Positions 1-6,244 of a stretch of 9,387 nt of DNA are shown here, one piece after another. The translations under genes and the position numbers were made by a program. Below the pieces are notes generated by a model that was not told the origin of the DNA, made no database searches, and saw only the letters and a program-made list of their open reading frames with translations. Position 1 is the stretch's first letter. Every line of letters begins with the position of its first letter. The stretch comes from JBNJEM01 sp051745935 (GTDB lineage: Bacteria; Planctomycetota; Planctomycetia; Pirellulales; Pirellulaceae), in contig JBNJEM010000297.1 of NCBI GenBank assembly GCA_051745935.1, forward strand, positions 1 through 9,387. The letters run 5' to 3'.

Positions 1-202
1 GTAACCGCCGTGATGGAGCGAGCAACCTGAGTCTCCGTTGGCCCGAGCTGGGAACATCACTCCCACTCCTTGAATCAGACAGTTATTTCTTTACAGGTGT
101 TAAGGCTCGTTCGGGTCTTCCCGTGAGCTGATCATATGACAGATAAGATCGTTTCTCCAGACCGGAGCCCACAAAACAGGTCGTTTTTGATATGCTGAGC
201 CT

Positions 203-235
203 GTGGTGGCGTGAAGGGGGTCGCCCCCACCACCC
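203..235 (+). other. GC-rich foldback in the leader of the oxidoreductase gene
   Basis: A run of five G (216-220) and a run of five C (224-228) are separated by TCG and can form a tight hairpin. An overlapping alternative pairs GTGGTGG (203-209) with CCACCAC (227-233). The two pairings share bases 227-228, so they exclude each other. The foldback ends about 35 nt before the ribosome binding site of the downstream gene, so it may lie in its 5' untranslated region. It has no T-run and is not a classical terminator. Any regulatory role is speculation. Confidence 0.3.
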
Positions 236-280
236 GCGGCAGCGAGGATTAGGACCGAAGTCACCTGTGAGGAGTGAGTC

Positions 281-1606
281 ATGAGTCATCATTGTGCATC
301 GTCAGCCAATTCCCGCTCAGCTACCCGGCGAGACTTTCTAAAGACCAGCTCCGCGATGGCCATGGTCACCGGCATCGGGCTTGCCCGCTCGGCCCACGCC
401 GCCGGCAGCGACGAGATTCGCATTGCGCTGGTTGGATGTGGCGGCCGCGGGACCGGGGCAGCCGTCAACGCCCTGAACGCTCAACCCAATGTCAAACTCG
501 TTGCTCTGGCGGATGCGTTTCCCGAACGGGTTGAACGCGCTCAAAAGAGCCTGCTCACCCGCTTCGACAAGCAACGGGTCGCGGTTTCCGAAGACCATAA
601 GTTTGTGGGCCTCGACGCATACGACAAGGCGCTCGCCGCCGACGTTCACCTGGTCTTGCTCTGCACGCCGCCTGGCTTCCGCCCCACGCAATTTCAAGCG
701 GCGGTGGACGCCGGAAAGCACGTGTTCATGGAGAAACCCCTGGCAGTGGATGCCCCGGGATATCGCAAGATACGAGCAGCGAACGAAGTGGCCAAACAGA
801 AAGGACTCTTGGTCGCCGTCGGACATCATCTCCGCCATGAGAAAAAACACACCGAAGTGATTCAACAGATCCACGATGGCGCGATCGGTGATATCCACTT
901 CATGCGTGCCTATTTTAACACGGGGCGGATCTGGGTGCGGCCACGCCGACCCGAGCAGACCGAGTTGCAGTACCAGGTGAATAATTGGTACCACTTCACC
1001 TGGCTCTCGGGCGACCACATCACCGAACAGCATGTACACGACTTGGACGTCTGCAACTGGATGGTCAATGATCACCCCGTCGAAGCCCAATCGCTCGCGG
1101 GACGCCAGAGACGCGATGATGAGGACTATGGCGAGATCTTTGACCACCACGCCGTCGAATTCACTTATGCCAGTGGCGTCAAGCTGTTCAGCTACTGCCG
1201 CCAAATTGGCGGCTGTTGGGGCAGTTTCTCGGAACATGCACATGGCGCCAACGGAACCGTTAACATCCAGGGACACGGTTCCAGTACGATTACCCGCAGA
1301 GGGCAAGAGCCGGTCGTGCGCGAACGAGGCCGGGACGGGCACCAAGTGGAACATGATCACCTGTTCCAGGCCTTGCTGGCTGGACGGCCCTACAACGAGG
1401 TGGACATGACCGTGGACAGTACGATGACCGCCATCCTCGGACGCATGGCCAGCTACTCCGGGAAGATCGTAACCTGGGATGACGCCATTCATTCCGAGCT
1501 GGATCTCGCGCCGGACGAACTGGCCTGGAATGCCACTCCCCCCGTTCAACCCCTGTCCAACAACACGTATGCCATCCCCATGCCCGGTGTGACGGAGGCC
1601 CTGTAA
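281..1606 (+). CDS. Tat-exported Gfo/Idh/MocA-family oxidoreductase
   Basis: This 441-residue protein is a probable NAD(P)-dependent oxidoreductase acting on a sugar, polyol or related substrate, exported in folded form. The ATG at 281 has a strong GAGGAG ribosome site (269-274) six bases upstream. The N-terminus carries a twin-arginine signal: TRRDFLK at residues 15-21, a mildly hydrophobic stretch, then Ala-His-Ala (38-40) as a likely cleavage site. A Rossmann dinucleotide motif follows (IRIALVGCGGRG, 46-57). The family EKP motif is at 151-153 (MEKPLA), where the Lys is usually catalytic. The segment from FTWLSGDH (239-246) to HDLD (253-256) matches the C-terminal alpha/beta domain that forms the substrate site in this family. 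Length is normal. No neighbour indicates the substrate, and planctomycetes carry many such paralogues. It appears monocistronic. Family assignment is firm; substrate and cofactor are unknown. Confidence 0.93.
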   Translation: MSHHCASSANSRSATRRDFLKTSSAMAMVTGIGLARSAHAAGSDEIRIALVGCGGRGTGAAVNALNAQPNVKLVALADAFPERVERAQKSLLTRFDKQRVAVSEDHKFVGLDAYDKALAADVHLVLLCTPPGFRPTQFQAAVDAGKHVFMEKPLAVDAPGYRKIRAANEVAKQKGLLVAVGHHLRHEKKHTEVIQQIHDGAIGDIHFMRAYFNTGRIWVRPRRPEQTELQYQVNNWYHFTWLSGDHITEQHVHDLDVCNWMVNDHPVEAQSLAGRQRRDDEDYGEIFDHHAVEFTYASGVKLFSYCRQIGGCWGSFSEHAHGANGTVNIQGHGSSTITRRGQEPVVRERGRDGHQVEHDHLFQALLAGRPYNEVDMTVDSTMTAILGRMASYSGKIVTWDDAIHSELDLAPDELAWNATPPVQPLSNNTYAIPMPGVTEAL

Positions 1607-1639
1607 TTGCTTGCCTCCTGGTCCGGGAAGCGCGTGGCG

Positions 1640-1744
1640 GGACACCAGCCCGAGATCAGCGTGGCGCGTTGCCACCCAGCCGCTACTTCTCCAATTGGTT
1701 GCTCCGTCGGACACAAACCCGAGATCGGCGTGGCGCGTTGCCAC
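1640..1744. repeat. Pair of 36-nt direct repeats, each with an internal hairpin
   Basis: Copy 1 (1640-1675) and copy 2 (1709-1744) agree at 33 of 36 positions and are separated by 33 nt, a period of 69. Both share CCCGAGATC followed, after one variable base, by GCGTGGCGCGTTGCCAC. The last 15 bases of each (1661-1675 and 1730-1744) form a hairpin with stem GTGGC/GCCAC and loop GCGTT. The position just downstream of a stop codon, and the hairpin core, fit a REP-like intergenic repeat. With only two copies and no cas genes, a CRISPR is unlikely. Confidence 0.6.
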
Positions 1745-1769
1745 GGCGAGTCATTGGAGTGGTTTCGCC

Positions 1770-1805
1770 CGCGTTCCCTTTGGTCCTGTCGGTCTCTTAG
1801 GTCCT
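1770..1805. repeat. Degenerate 9-nt tandem repeat, four units
   Basis: GGTC-type hexamers recur every nine bases: GTTCCC at 1773, GGTCCT at 1782, GGTCTC at 1791 and GGTCCT at 1800. The last three units are the clearest. On the minus strand they read as AGGACC or GAGACC followed by three variable bases. The array is short and degenerate. It may be the remnant of a simple intergenic repeat. Confidence 0.4.
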
Positions 1806-2140
1806 CGACTCGACACGGGCCAGAATGCAAGACGCAAGAAAATGGGTTACAAGGACGTAGAGTTTTTGCTCACCCGTCGCCCCATGCCGCGAGGCCCCGA
1901 CGATCAGCACGGTCGAGCGTCAGGAGCTCCGTTCCGCCGGTCATGACCGAGACCGCAATGCAACTGCGCGATGCGCCAGGATGTCCCCCTGGAGAAGGCG
2001 GGGCGAGATTCGGCATGTCCGAGACGCCTATGCGGCTCCCCTTCAGGCCACACCATGTCTCAACATCTGGTGTCCTGGGGCGGCGACGACCTCCGGCGGA
2101 CCCCGCGCCGACGCCAGGGGGCCTAGATTTCGGCCAGAAG

Positions 2141-2162
2141 ACGGAGGGAAGCTACCCACCGT
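2141..2162 (-). terminator. Possible stem-loop downstream of the corrinoid gene
   Basis: ACGGAGGG (2141-2148) and CCCACCGT (2155-2162) form an 8-bp stem with one A-A mismatch around a 6-nt loop, about 70 bp beyond the corrinoid gene stop. No T-run follows on the minus strand, so intrinsic termination is doubtful. It could instead be a transcript-end stabilising hairpin or chance. Confidence 0.22.
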
Positions 2163-2231
2163 CCATCGGCGCCCCTTTGGTTCACAAGCGGCTCGCAACT
2201 CACCGAGAACTTGGCGGGCCGCAGTGGCTAT

Positions 2232-2861
2232 CTAGGTCGCGAGCAAGTTTCGGGCGACGTCCACCGCGCTGGCCGCATCCGGCGCATACCCGTGAGCACC
2301 GATCTCATCGGCATAATCCTGGGTAACCGGCGCGCCGCCAATCACCACTTTGGTTACATCGAGGCCGGCCTCTTCGATCGCTTCCACGGTCGATTTGATG
2401 GCGGGCATGGTGGTGGTCAACAGGGCTGAGAGGCCGACAATTTGTGCCTCGCTTTCCTTCACCGCCGCAACAAACTTTTGCGGGGGAACGTTGGTTCCCA
2501 GGTCGATGACGTCGAAATTGGCGCCTTTCCACATCATGGCAACCAGATTCTTGCCAATATCATGCAGATCACCTTCCACCGTGCCAATAATGGCTTTTGC
2601 CACCGGTTGGATTCCCGCGTCCACCAGCATGGGCTCCAGCACGCTCATCGCTTCCTTCATCGCGCGAGCGGCAATGAGCATTTCGGGAACGAAAATCTCG
2701 TTCTTCTGGAAGCGCTGCCCCACGTAATCCATCGCACCCACCATGGCATCCAGTACCTCCTGGGCGGGGACAGAGGCATCAATCGCTTCTTGGGTTAACT
2801 CAACCGCCTCTTCGCGGTCACCACGTTTGATTGCTTCACCAAGTTCCTGAAGGTCTGGCAT
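2232..2861 (-). CDS. Corrinoid (B12-binding) methyl-carrier protein, MtaC/MetH type
   Basis: This 209-residue cytoplasmic protein is the likely cobalamin carrier that shuttles a methyl group between a substrate methyltransferase and an acceptor methyltransferase. Residues 1-90 form the helical cap typical of the B12-binding-2 domain (IKRGDREEAVELTQEAID; EIFVPEMLIAARAM). Residues 90-209 are the Rossmann-like B12 domain. It has the base-off/His-on signature EGDLHDIGKN (96-105), where His100 is the expected lower cobalt ligand. It also has GLSALLTT (143-150) and VIGGAPV (173-179), the usual Ser and Gly-Gly contacts for the nucleotide tail. Length is standard for MtaC, MtbC and MttC-like proteins. 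The ATG at 2861 has GGAG at 2872-2875, ten bases upstream. It is transcribed away from the DUF1638 and activator genes. The specific methyl donor cannot be read from the sequence. Confidence 0.95.
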   Translation of the reverse strand: MPDLQELGEAIKRGDREEAVELTQEAIDASVPAQEVLDAMVGAMDYVGQRFQKNEIFVPEMLIAARAMKEAMSVLEPMLVDAGIQPVAKAIIGTVEGDLHDIGKNLVAMMWKGANFDVIDLGTNVPPQKFVAAVKESEAQIVGLSALLTTTMPAIKSTVEAIEEAGLDVTKVVIGGAPVTQDYADEIGAHGYAPDAASAVDVARNLLAT

Positions 2862-3185
2862 GGATTATGGTCTCCAACAATGAAAGATTATGCCTTCGAG
2901 CAATTGACACGGATAGGTTTCCAGTAGCGAGTAGCTTACAATATTGGCGTCGAGTTCGCAATTGCCCCGGTTGGGTCGCACCAGAGTCGACCGACGCATT
3001 CCCCCTGAAGTGAGTGGGGGTCGTGGCTGTTTTTCCCCAATAGGGTGACTCTGACGGCCGAATTGACCCCCCTGCCGGCTCGACGTGCCCCCAGGGCCCG
3101 AACGAACGTAACCCGTTGCGTCCCAACCGTTTATACGGTAATCCTTGGTCAGGTTCGTGTTAGTTCCGATGGTGTGAAGTACACA
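2862..3185. other. Divergent intergenic region between the corrinoid and DUF1638 genes
   Basis: This 324-bp gap must hold the start signals for the minus-strand corrinoid gene and probably those for the plus-strand DUF1638 gene. On the minus strand, CATAAT (within 2890-2900) is a plausible -10 hexamer, but no good -35 lies at the right distance. CCCCC (3001-3005) and GGGGG (3016-3020) can pair around a 10-nt loop. The DUF1638 frame is open across part of the region (from a GTG at 3045), but the peptide there does not resemble the family. I see no cobalamin riboswitch core. Confidence 0.45.
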
Positions 3186-3944
3186 ATGAACTCATCCGCT
3201 CACCAGCCCGCTGACGATGCCACGCCACCTCGCACCGCGATCATTCTCTGCGCGGTATTGGAACTGGAAATCGAGCATTTCGCGGCTCGTGCCGAGCATA
3301 TCGCGCGGATTGTCCGCTTGGAGCAAGGATTGCACAACGAACCGGACAGGTTGCGTGAACGCGTCCAAGCCGCCGTGGACCGTGTCGAAGCGGAGACGGA
3401 CGCGGAGGTGATCGTGCTGGGGTATGGGCTTTGCAGCCGCGGCACGCAGGGGGTGCTCACCCGCCGATGCCGGCTGGTCATTCCCCGGGCCCATGACTGT
3501 ATCACGCTTCTGCTCGGCGACAGACAACGGTATCGTGAATACGTGGCTCAATATCCCGGCACATACTGGTATTCGCCCGGCTGGATTAAACATCATCTGC
3601 CCCCCGGGCCCCAGCGATACGAAGCCATGTCTCGCGAGTATCGCGAGAAGTATGGCGAAGACAACGCTGAATTCCTGCTCGAAACCGAGGCACAATGGCA
3701 TGCCAACTACGATCGGGCCACGTACGTGGATGTCACGGGAATCGGAGCCACCCAAGAAGACATTGAATGGACTCGGGAATGTGCCCGGTGGCTGGGTTGG
3801 CGGTTCGATCGGCAGTCGGGGGACGCTGATCTGCTGAAACACCTGGTGTTTGGCCCCTGGGATGCCGAACGGTTTCTGACAGTCCAACCCGGTGAAACCA
3901 TTCGCTTGACCGGGGACGACCGGGTGATCGACGTGGCCCGCTAG
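3186..3944 (+). CDS. DUF1638-family protein, partner of corrinoid methyl-transfer genes
   Basis: This 252-residue soluble protein has no signal peptide or membrane segment. It matches my recollection of DUF1638: a first strand with a Cys (TAIILCAVLELEIEHF, 17-32), LGYGLCSRGTQG (78-89), LVIPRAHDCITLLLG (97-111), and the aromatic PGTYWYSPGW segment (124-133). Cys22, Cys83, His103 and Cys105 sit in the conserved blocks and could bind a metal or contact cobalamin, which is my inference. The family's function is unknown to me; it commonly sits with MtaC-like corrinoid proteins and RACo-type activators, as here. I chose the ATG at 3186 because homology begins about 16 residues later and the upstream extension (frame open from GTG 3045) is low-complexity. 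No clear ribosome site is seen, and GTG 3174 is an in-frame alternative. It is followed at 296 bp by the activator gene on the same strand. Confidence 0.82.
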   Translation: MNSSAHQPADDATPPRTAIILCAVLELEIEHFAARAEHIARIVRLEQGLHNEPDRLRERVQAAVDRVEAETDAEVIVLGYGLCSRGTQGVLTRRCRLVIPRAHDCITLLLGDRQRYREYVAQYPGTYWYSPGWIKHHLPPGPQRYEAMSREYREKYGEDNAEFLLETEAQWHANYDRATYVDVTGIGATQEDIEWTRECARWLGWRFDRQSGDADLLKHLVFGPWDAERFLTVQPGETIRLTGDDRVIDVAR

Positions 3945-4040
3945 CTGAGGGGGGGCGGAACCAAGAGCGGCTTGCGGACCAGGCGACGGGCGAATTTCTC
4001 GAGCACGAGGGCCCTTCCAGGCCGTCGAAAAAGTCCCGCA

Positions 4041-4080
4041 ACTTGTCGACCCTTGATTTGTCGCCCCCCCGACTTGTCGA
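4041..4080. repeat. Three spaced copies of a TTGTCG-containing 9-mer
   Basis: ACTTGTCGA (4041-4049), ATTTGTCGC (4056-4064) and ACTTGTCGA (4072-4080) occur at spacings of 15 and 16 nt in the gap between the DUF1638 and activator genes. The first and third are identical. They could be a small operator-like array or part of a dispersed intergenic repeat covering much of 3950-4150. The sequence alone does not decide between these. Confidence 0.35.
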
Positions 4081-4128
4081 AATGCCACCAGCTTGTGCGG
4101 TGCGTTGATAGTAAGCAAACGTAACGAT

Positions 4129-4147
4129 CCCCGGGACAAGAGCGGGG
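4129..4147 (+). terminator. Weak terminator-like hairpin between DUF1638 and activator genes
   Basis: CCCCG (4129-4133) and CGGGG (4143-4147) pair around a 9-nt loop, and a short T4 run follows at 4151-4154. The stem is short and the T-run minimal. If real, it would attenuate read-through from the DUF1638 gene into the activator gene, about 95 bp ahead of the activator start. Confidence 0.22.
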
Positions 4148-4240
4148 CATTTTCCGATTCTTTCAGCGGCTTCATTGGGCCTGTTTGGCCGGTCCTTGGC
4201 GGGCCCGCTTTTTGAATTCCTCTTGAACGACTTGAGATTC

Positions 4241-6244
4241 ATGTTTTCCTTGCAAATACAGTTGCCGCAAGAGACGCGGCGGATTGAAGTGCCCGAGCGG
4301 CAGCAACCGAGGGTATTGACCGAGGTCTTGCGTCACCATGGCATCGCCTTGAACACGCGCTGTGGGCAGCGTGGTTTGTGCGACGGGTGCTGGGTCGGAC
4401 TAACAGATGGCCAGCTGCTGGAATCGCTCGAAGCTGACGCGGAGGCCACGAACAGCCCGTGGGTACGGGGCTGCCAGGTTTGGGTGCCCGAGACGGGATC
4501 CGCGACCATTGAGGTACCGGCCAGATCCCTGCTGGCCCACCAGCCACAGGTGGTTGCCTCATTTCGGCTCAATGTTCCCCGAGCGCATGACCCGTTGTGG
4601 CAAAGAGTGAGTGTTCGGTCTGACGAGATTTCCACGGCGTTGCCATTAAGCGAAGCACTGCTCGCGGCTGTCTCGGCACGCGGGGATGGCGAGGGCCCGG
4701 TCGCTTGGGGGGAGGCTGCGGGGCCGCTTCGTCCGGCGGAGGATGGCGGTTTTGAACTGGCGTTGGAGCATTGGGGCGATCATCGTATCGTGACAGGGTG
4801 CGAGTTGTCCGAACCGGCCTATGGATTGGTCGCCGATATTGGCACCACGACCGTTGTGGTTGCCTTGGTTGAGCTAAGCACGGGCCGTCTGGTGGCCAAT
4901 GCGTCCGCCCTCAACGCGCAGAACCGGATGGGCGATAACGTGCTGACCCGCATCAATCTCTGCATGACGCGACCCGAGCAGGTCCAACATCTGCAGCGCG
5001 CGGTCATTTGCGATACCCTCACCCCACTCGTTTCGGGTCTCGTGCAAGAGGCGGGCCTTGTTCCCGGCCAGCTGACTTGCATGGTGGTGGCTGGAAATAC
5101 CACGATGCTGCATCTGCTATTGGGGATCGATCCGTCCAGTCTTGGCGCGATGCCGTTCACTCCCGCGTTTCTGGAACACCAAGTGGTAAACGCCCGGCAG
5201 TTATATTTCAGGCGGTTGGATTTTTCCGGGTGGAAAGCTGCCCGACGCAAGCCGTCCTCCCGTTGGTCGGACTCGCAGCGGAGAGAGTCATCCGCGACCG
5301 GTATATCGTTAAGCCTCGGACCACCGGACGGCCCGGCTGTCGCATCCGACAGCGAAGCGGCACGGAAGAGGGAAACATGCGGGCCCTGTGGCGGGGCAAG
5401 CGACGTCCCGGATATGACCATCCATCTGCTACCCGGGGCGGCGGCATACGTGGGAGCGGATATTACGGCCGGGATCCTGGCCAGCGGCATGGCTTATCAC
5501 GGGGAAACCTGCCTCCTGGTGGATTTGGGGACCAACGGTGAGCTGGTCTTGGGCCATGACGGCAAGTTCTTCGGGTGTGCGACCGCCGCGGGGCCGGCGT
5601 TCGAAGGCTCGGGGTTGGCATTTGGGATGCGGGCCGTGGACGGAGCCATCAGCCATGTGTGGCTGGAAGAGGGACACGGGCCGCGCGTGGAGGTCATCGG
5701 TGGAGAGAAAGCGATGGGGATTTGTGGAACCGCCTATGTGGATTTCCTGGCGCGAGCCCGGCACCATGGCTTGATCAGCTCAACGGCCCGGTTCACCACC
5801 ACCGATCAGCCCTGGATCGTCCAACACCAGAATCACGGTCGGGCGGCCGTGATCGCGGAACGGGAGAGTGCCGAACCGTTACTGATCACCGAAGCCGACA
5901 TGGCGAGCCTGCTTCAGGCCAAAGCGGCCATCGCCGCCGGCATCCGCTGTCTATTGAAACAGGCAAACCTCCAGCCCCCGGATGTGGAAACCATCTACCT
6001 CGCGGGCGGGTTCGGATTTCACATGCACGTCCAGAGCTTGATCGATTGTGGGCTGCTGCCCGGCTTCCGCCCCGAACAGGTGGAGACGGTTGGCAATACC
6101 GCCCTGGCCGGCGCTTACCTGGCGCTGGTTGACAGCGCGGCCCTGATGGAAATCCGCCGCGTTAGCACTCGGATGGAGATCATCGAGCTGAATCGGGAAC
6201 CAGAGTTCGAGATGACCTACATCGATGAGCTGTCACTGCGGTGA
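4241..6244 (+). CDS. RACo-type ASKHA ATPase, reductive activator of corrinoid protein
   Basis: This 667-residue protein is a probable ATP-dependent activator that re-reduces inactive Co(II) corrinoid to Co(I). Residues 1-85 are a ferredoxin-like domain with Cys41, Cys47, Cys50 and Cys78 (C-x5-C-x2-C, then a distal Cys), the pattern of a [2Fe-2S] cluster. A linker follows. The RACo middle and C-terminal (DUF4445) ASKHA domain starts near residue 195: phosphate motif DIGTTT (199-204), VVAGNTTMLHLLLG, LLPGAAAYVGADITAG (from 396), second phosphate motif DLGTNGE (428-434), and the adenosine motif LAGGFGFH (from 587). About 66 extra residues (322-387) interrupt the domain. I chose ATG 4241 because the ferredoxin fold begins right after it; TTG 4175 is an alternative that only adds an unrelated leader. 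The nearby corrinoid protein is the obvious client. All expected Cys and nucleotide motifs are intact. Confidence 0.93.
   Translation: MFSLQIQLPQETRRIEVPERQQPRVLTEVLRHHGIALNTRCGQRGLCDGCWVGLTDGQLLESLEADAEATNSPWVRGCQVWVPETGSATIEVPARSLLAHQPQVVASFRLNVPRAHDPLWQRVSVRSDEISTALPLSEALLAAVSARGDGEGPVAWGEAAGPLRPAEDGGFELALEHWGDHRIVTGCELSEPAYGLVADIGTTTVVVALVELSTGRLVANASALNAQNRMGDNVLTRINLCMTRPEQVQHLQRAVICDTLTPLVSGLVQEAGLVPGQLTCMVVAGNTTMLHLLLGIDPSSLGAMPFTPAFLEHQVVNARQLYFRRLDFSGWKAARRKPSSRWSDSQRRESSATGISLSLGPPDGPAVASDSEAARKRETCGPCGGASDVPDMTIHLLPGAAAYVGADITAGILASGMAYHGETCLLVDLGTNGELVLGHDGKFFGCATAAGPAFEGSGLAFGMRAVDGAISHVWLEEGHGPRVEVIGGEKAMGICGTAYVDFLARARHHGLISSTARFTTTDQPWIVQHQNHGRAAVIAERESAEPLLITEADMASLLQAKAAIAAGIRCLLKQANLQPPDVETIYLAGGFGFHMHVQSLIDCGLLPGFRPEQVETVGNTALAGAYLALVDSAALMEIRRVSTRMEIIELNREPEFEMTYIDELSLR
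5204..5401 (+). other. In-frame low-complexity insertion inside the activator ATPase domain
   Basis: Between NARQL (ending at residue 321) and DVPDMTIHLLPGAA (from 388), where remembered RACo relatives have only a short connector, this gene has about 66 extra residues rich in Ser, Arg, Gly and Pro (for example KPSSRWSDSQRRESS). The DNA holds several foldbacks: a perfect 7-bp stem GCTGTCG/CGACAGC with a 4-nt loop (5336-5353), GCGGA/TCCGC (5278-5295) and GACTC/GAGTC (5270-5289). It is a multiple of three with no stop. A palindromic repeat that invaded the gene in frame is one explanation; a lineage-specific surface loop is another. The boundaries are estimates. Confidence 0.5.

Larger units (their letters stand above)
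1607..2231. other. 625-bp region without a credible gene
   Basis: This is the gap between the oxidoreductase stop and the stop of the corrinoid gene on the other strand. It holds the 36-nt direct repeats (1640-1744), the 9-nt-period repeat (1770-1805) and small foldbacks at 2051-2072 and 2141-2162. The oxidoreductase frame stays open after its TAA as far as 2326. The peptide it would encode is rich in Arg, Pro and Ser with no recognisable domain, and it runs antisense into the corrinoid gene, so I treat it as noncoding. I see no tRNA-like or riboswitch-like fold. Confidence 0.6.

Noticed and set aside
3..131. Open frame at the left edge that could be the tail of an upstream gene
   Set aside because: Only about 42 codons are visible with no recognisable motif. 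Another frame ends at 28-30 and is an equally possible tail. Neither can be supported.
338..1744. Long open frame on the minus strand (468 codons) opposite the oxidoreductase gene
   Set aside because: It is antisense to a gene with clear Tat, Rossmann and EKP motifs, has no recognisable domain, and is expected in GC-rich DNA.
1640..1744. Two-repeat CRISPR array (36-nt repeats, 33-nt spacer)
   Set aside because: There are only two copies with three mismatches and no cas genes in view; a REP-like hairpin repeat explains it better.
1607..2326. Continuation of the oxidoreductase frame after its TAA stop for about 240 codons
   Set aside because: The peptide is low-complexity, spans noncoding repeats and runs antisense into the corrinoid gene. 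The oxidoreductase is full length without it, so neither readthrough nor a separate gene is supported.
3045..3185. N-terminal extension of the DUF1638 protein starting at GTG 3045
   Set aside because: The extra 47 residues are Arg/Pro/Thr-rich, unlike the family, and lack a convincing ribosome site, so ATG 3186 fits better.
2862..3185. Cobalamin riboswitch upstream of the corrinoid or DUF1638 gene
   Set aside because: I could not find the conserved B12-box-like core on either strand by eye; a covariance-model search would be decisive.
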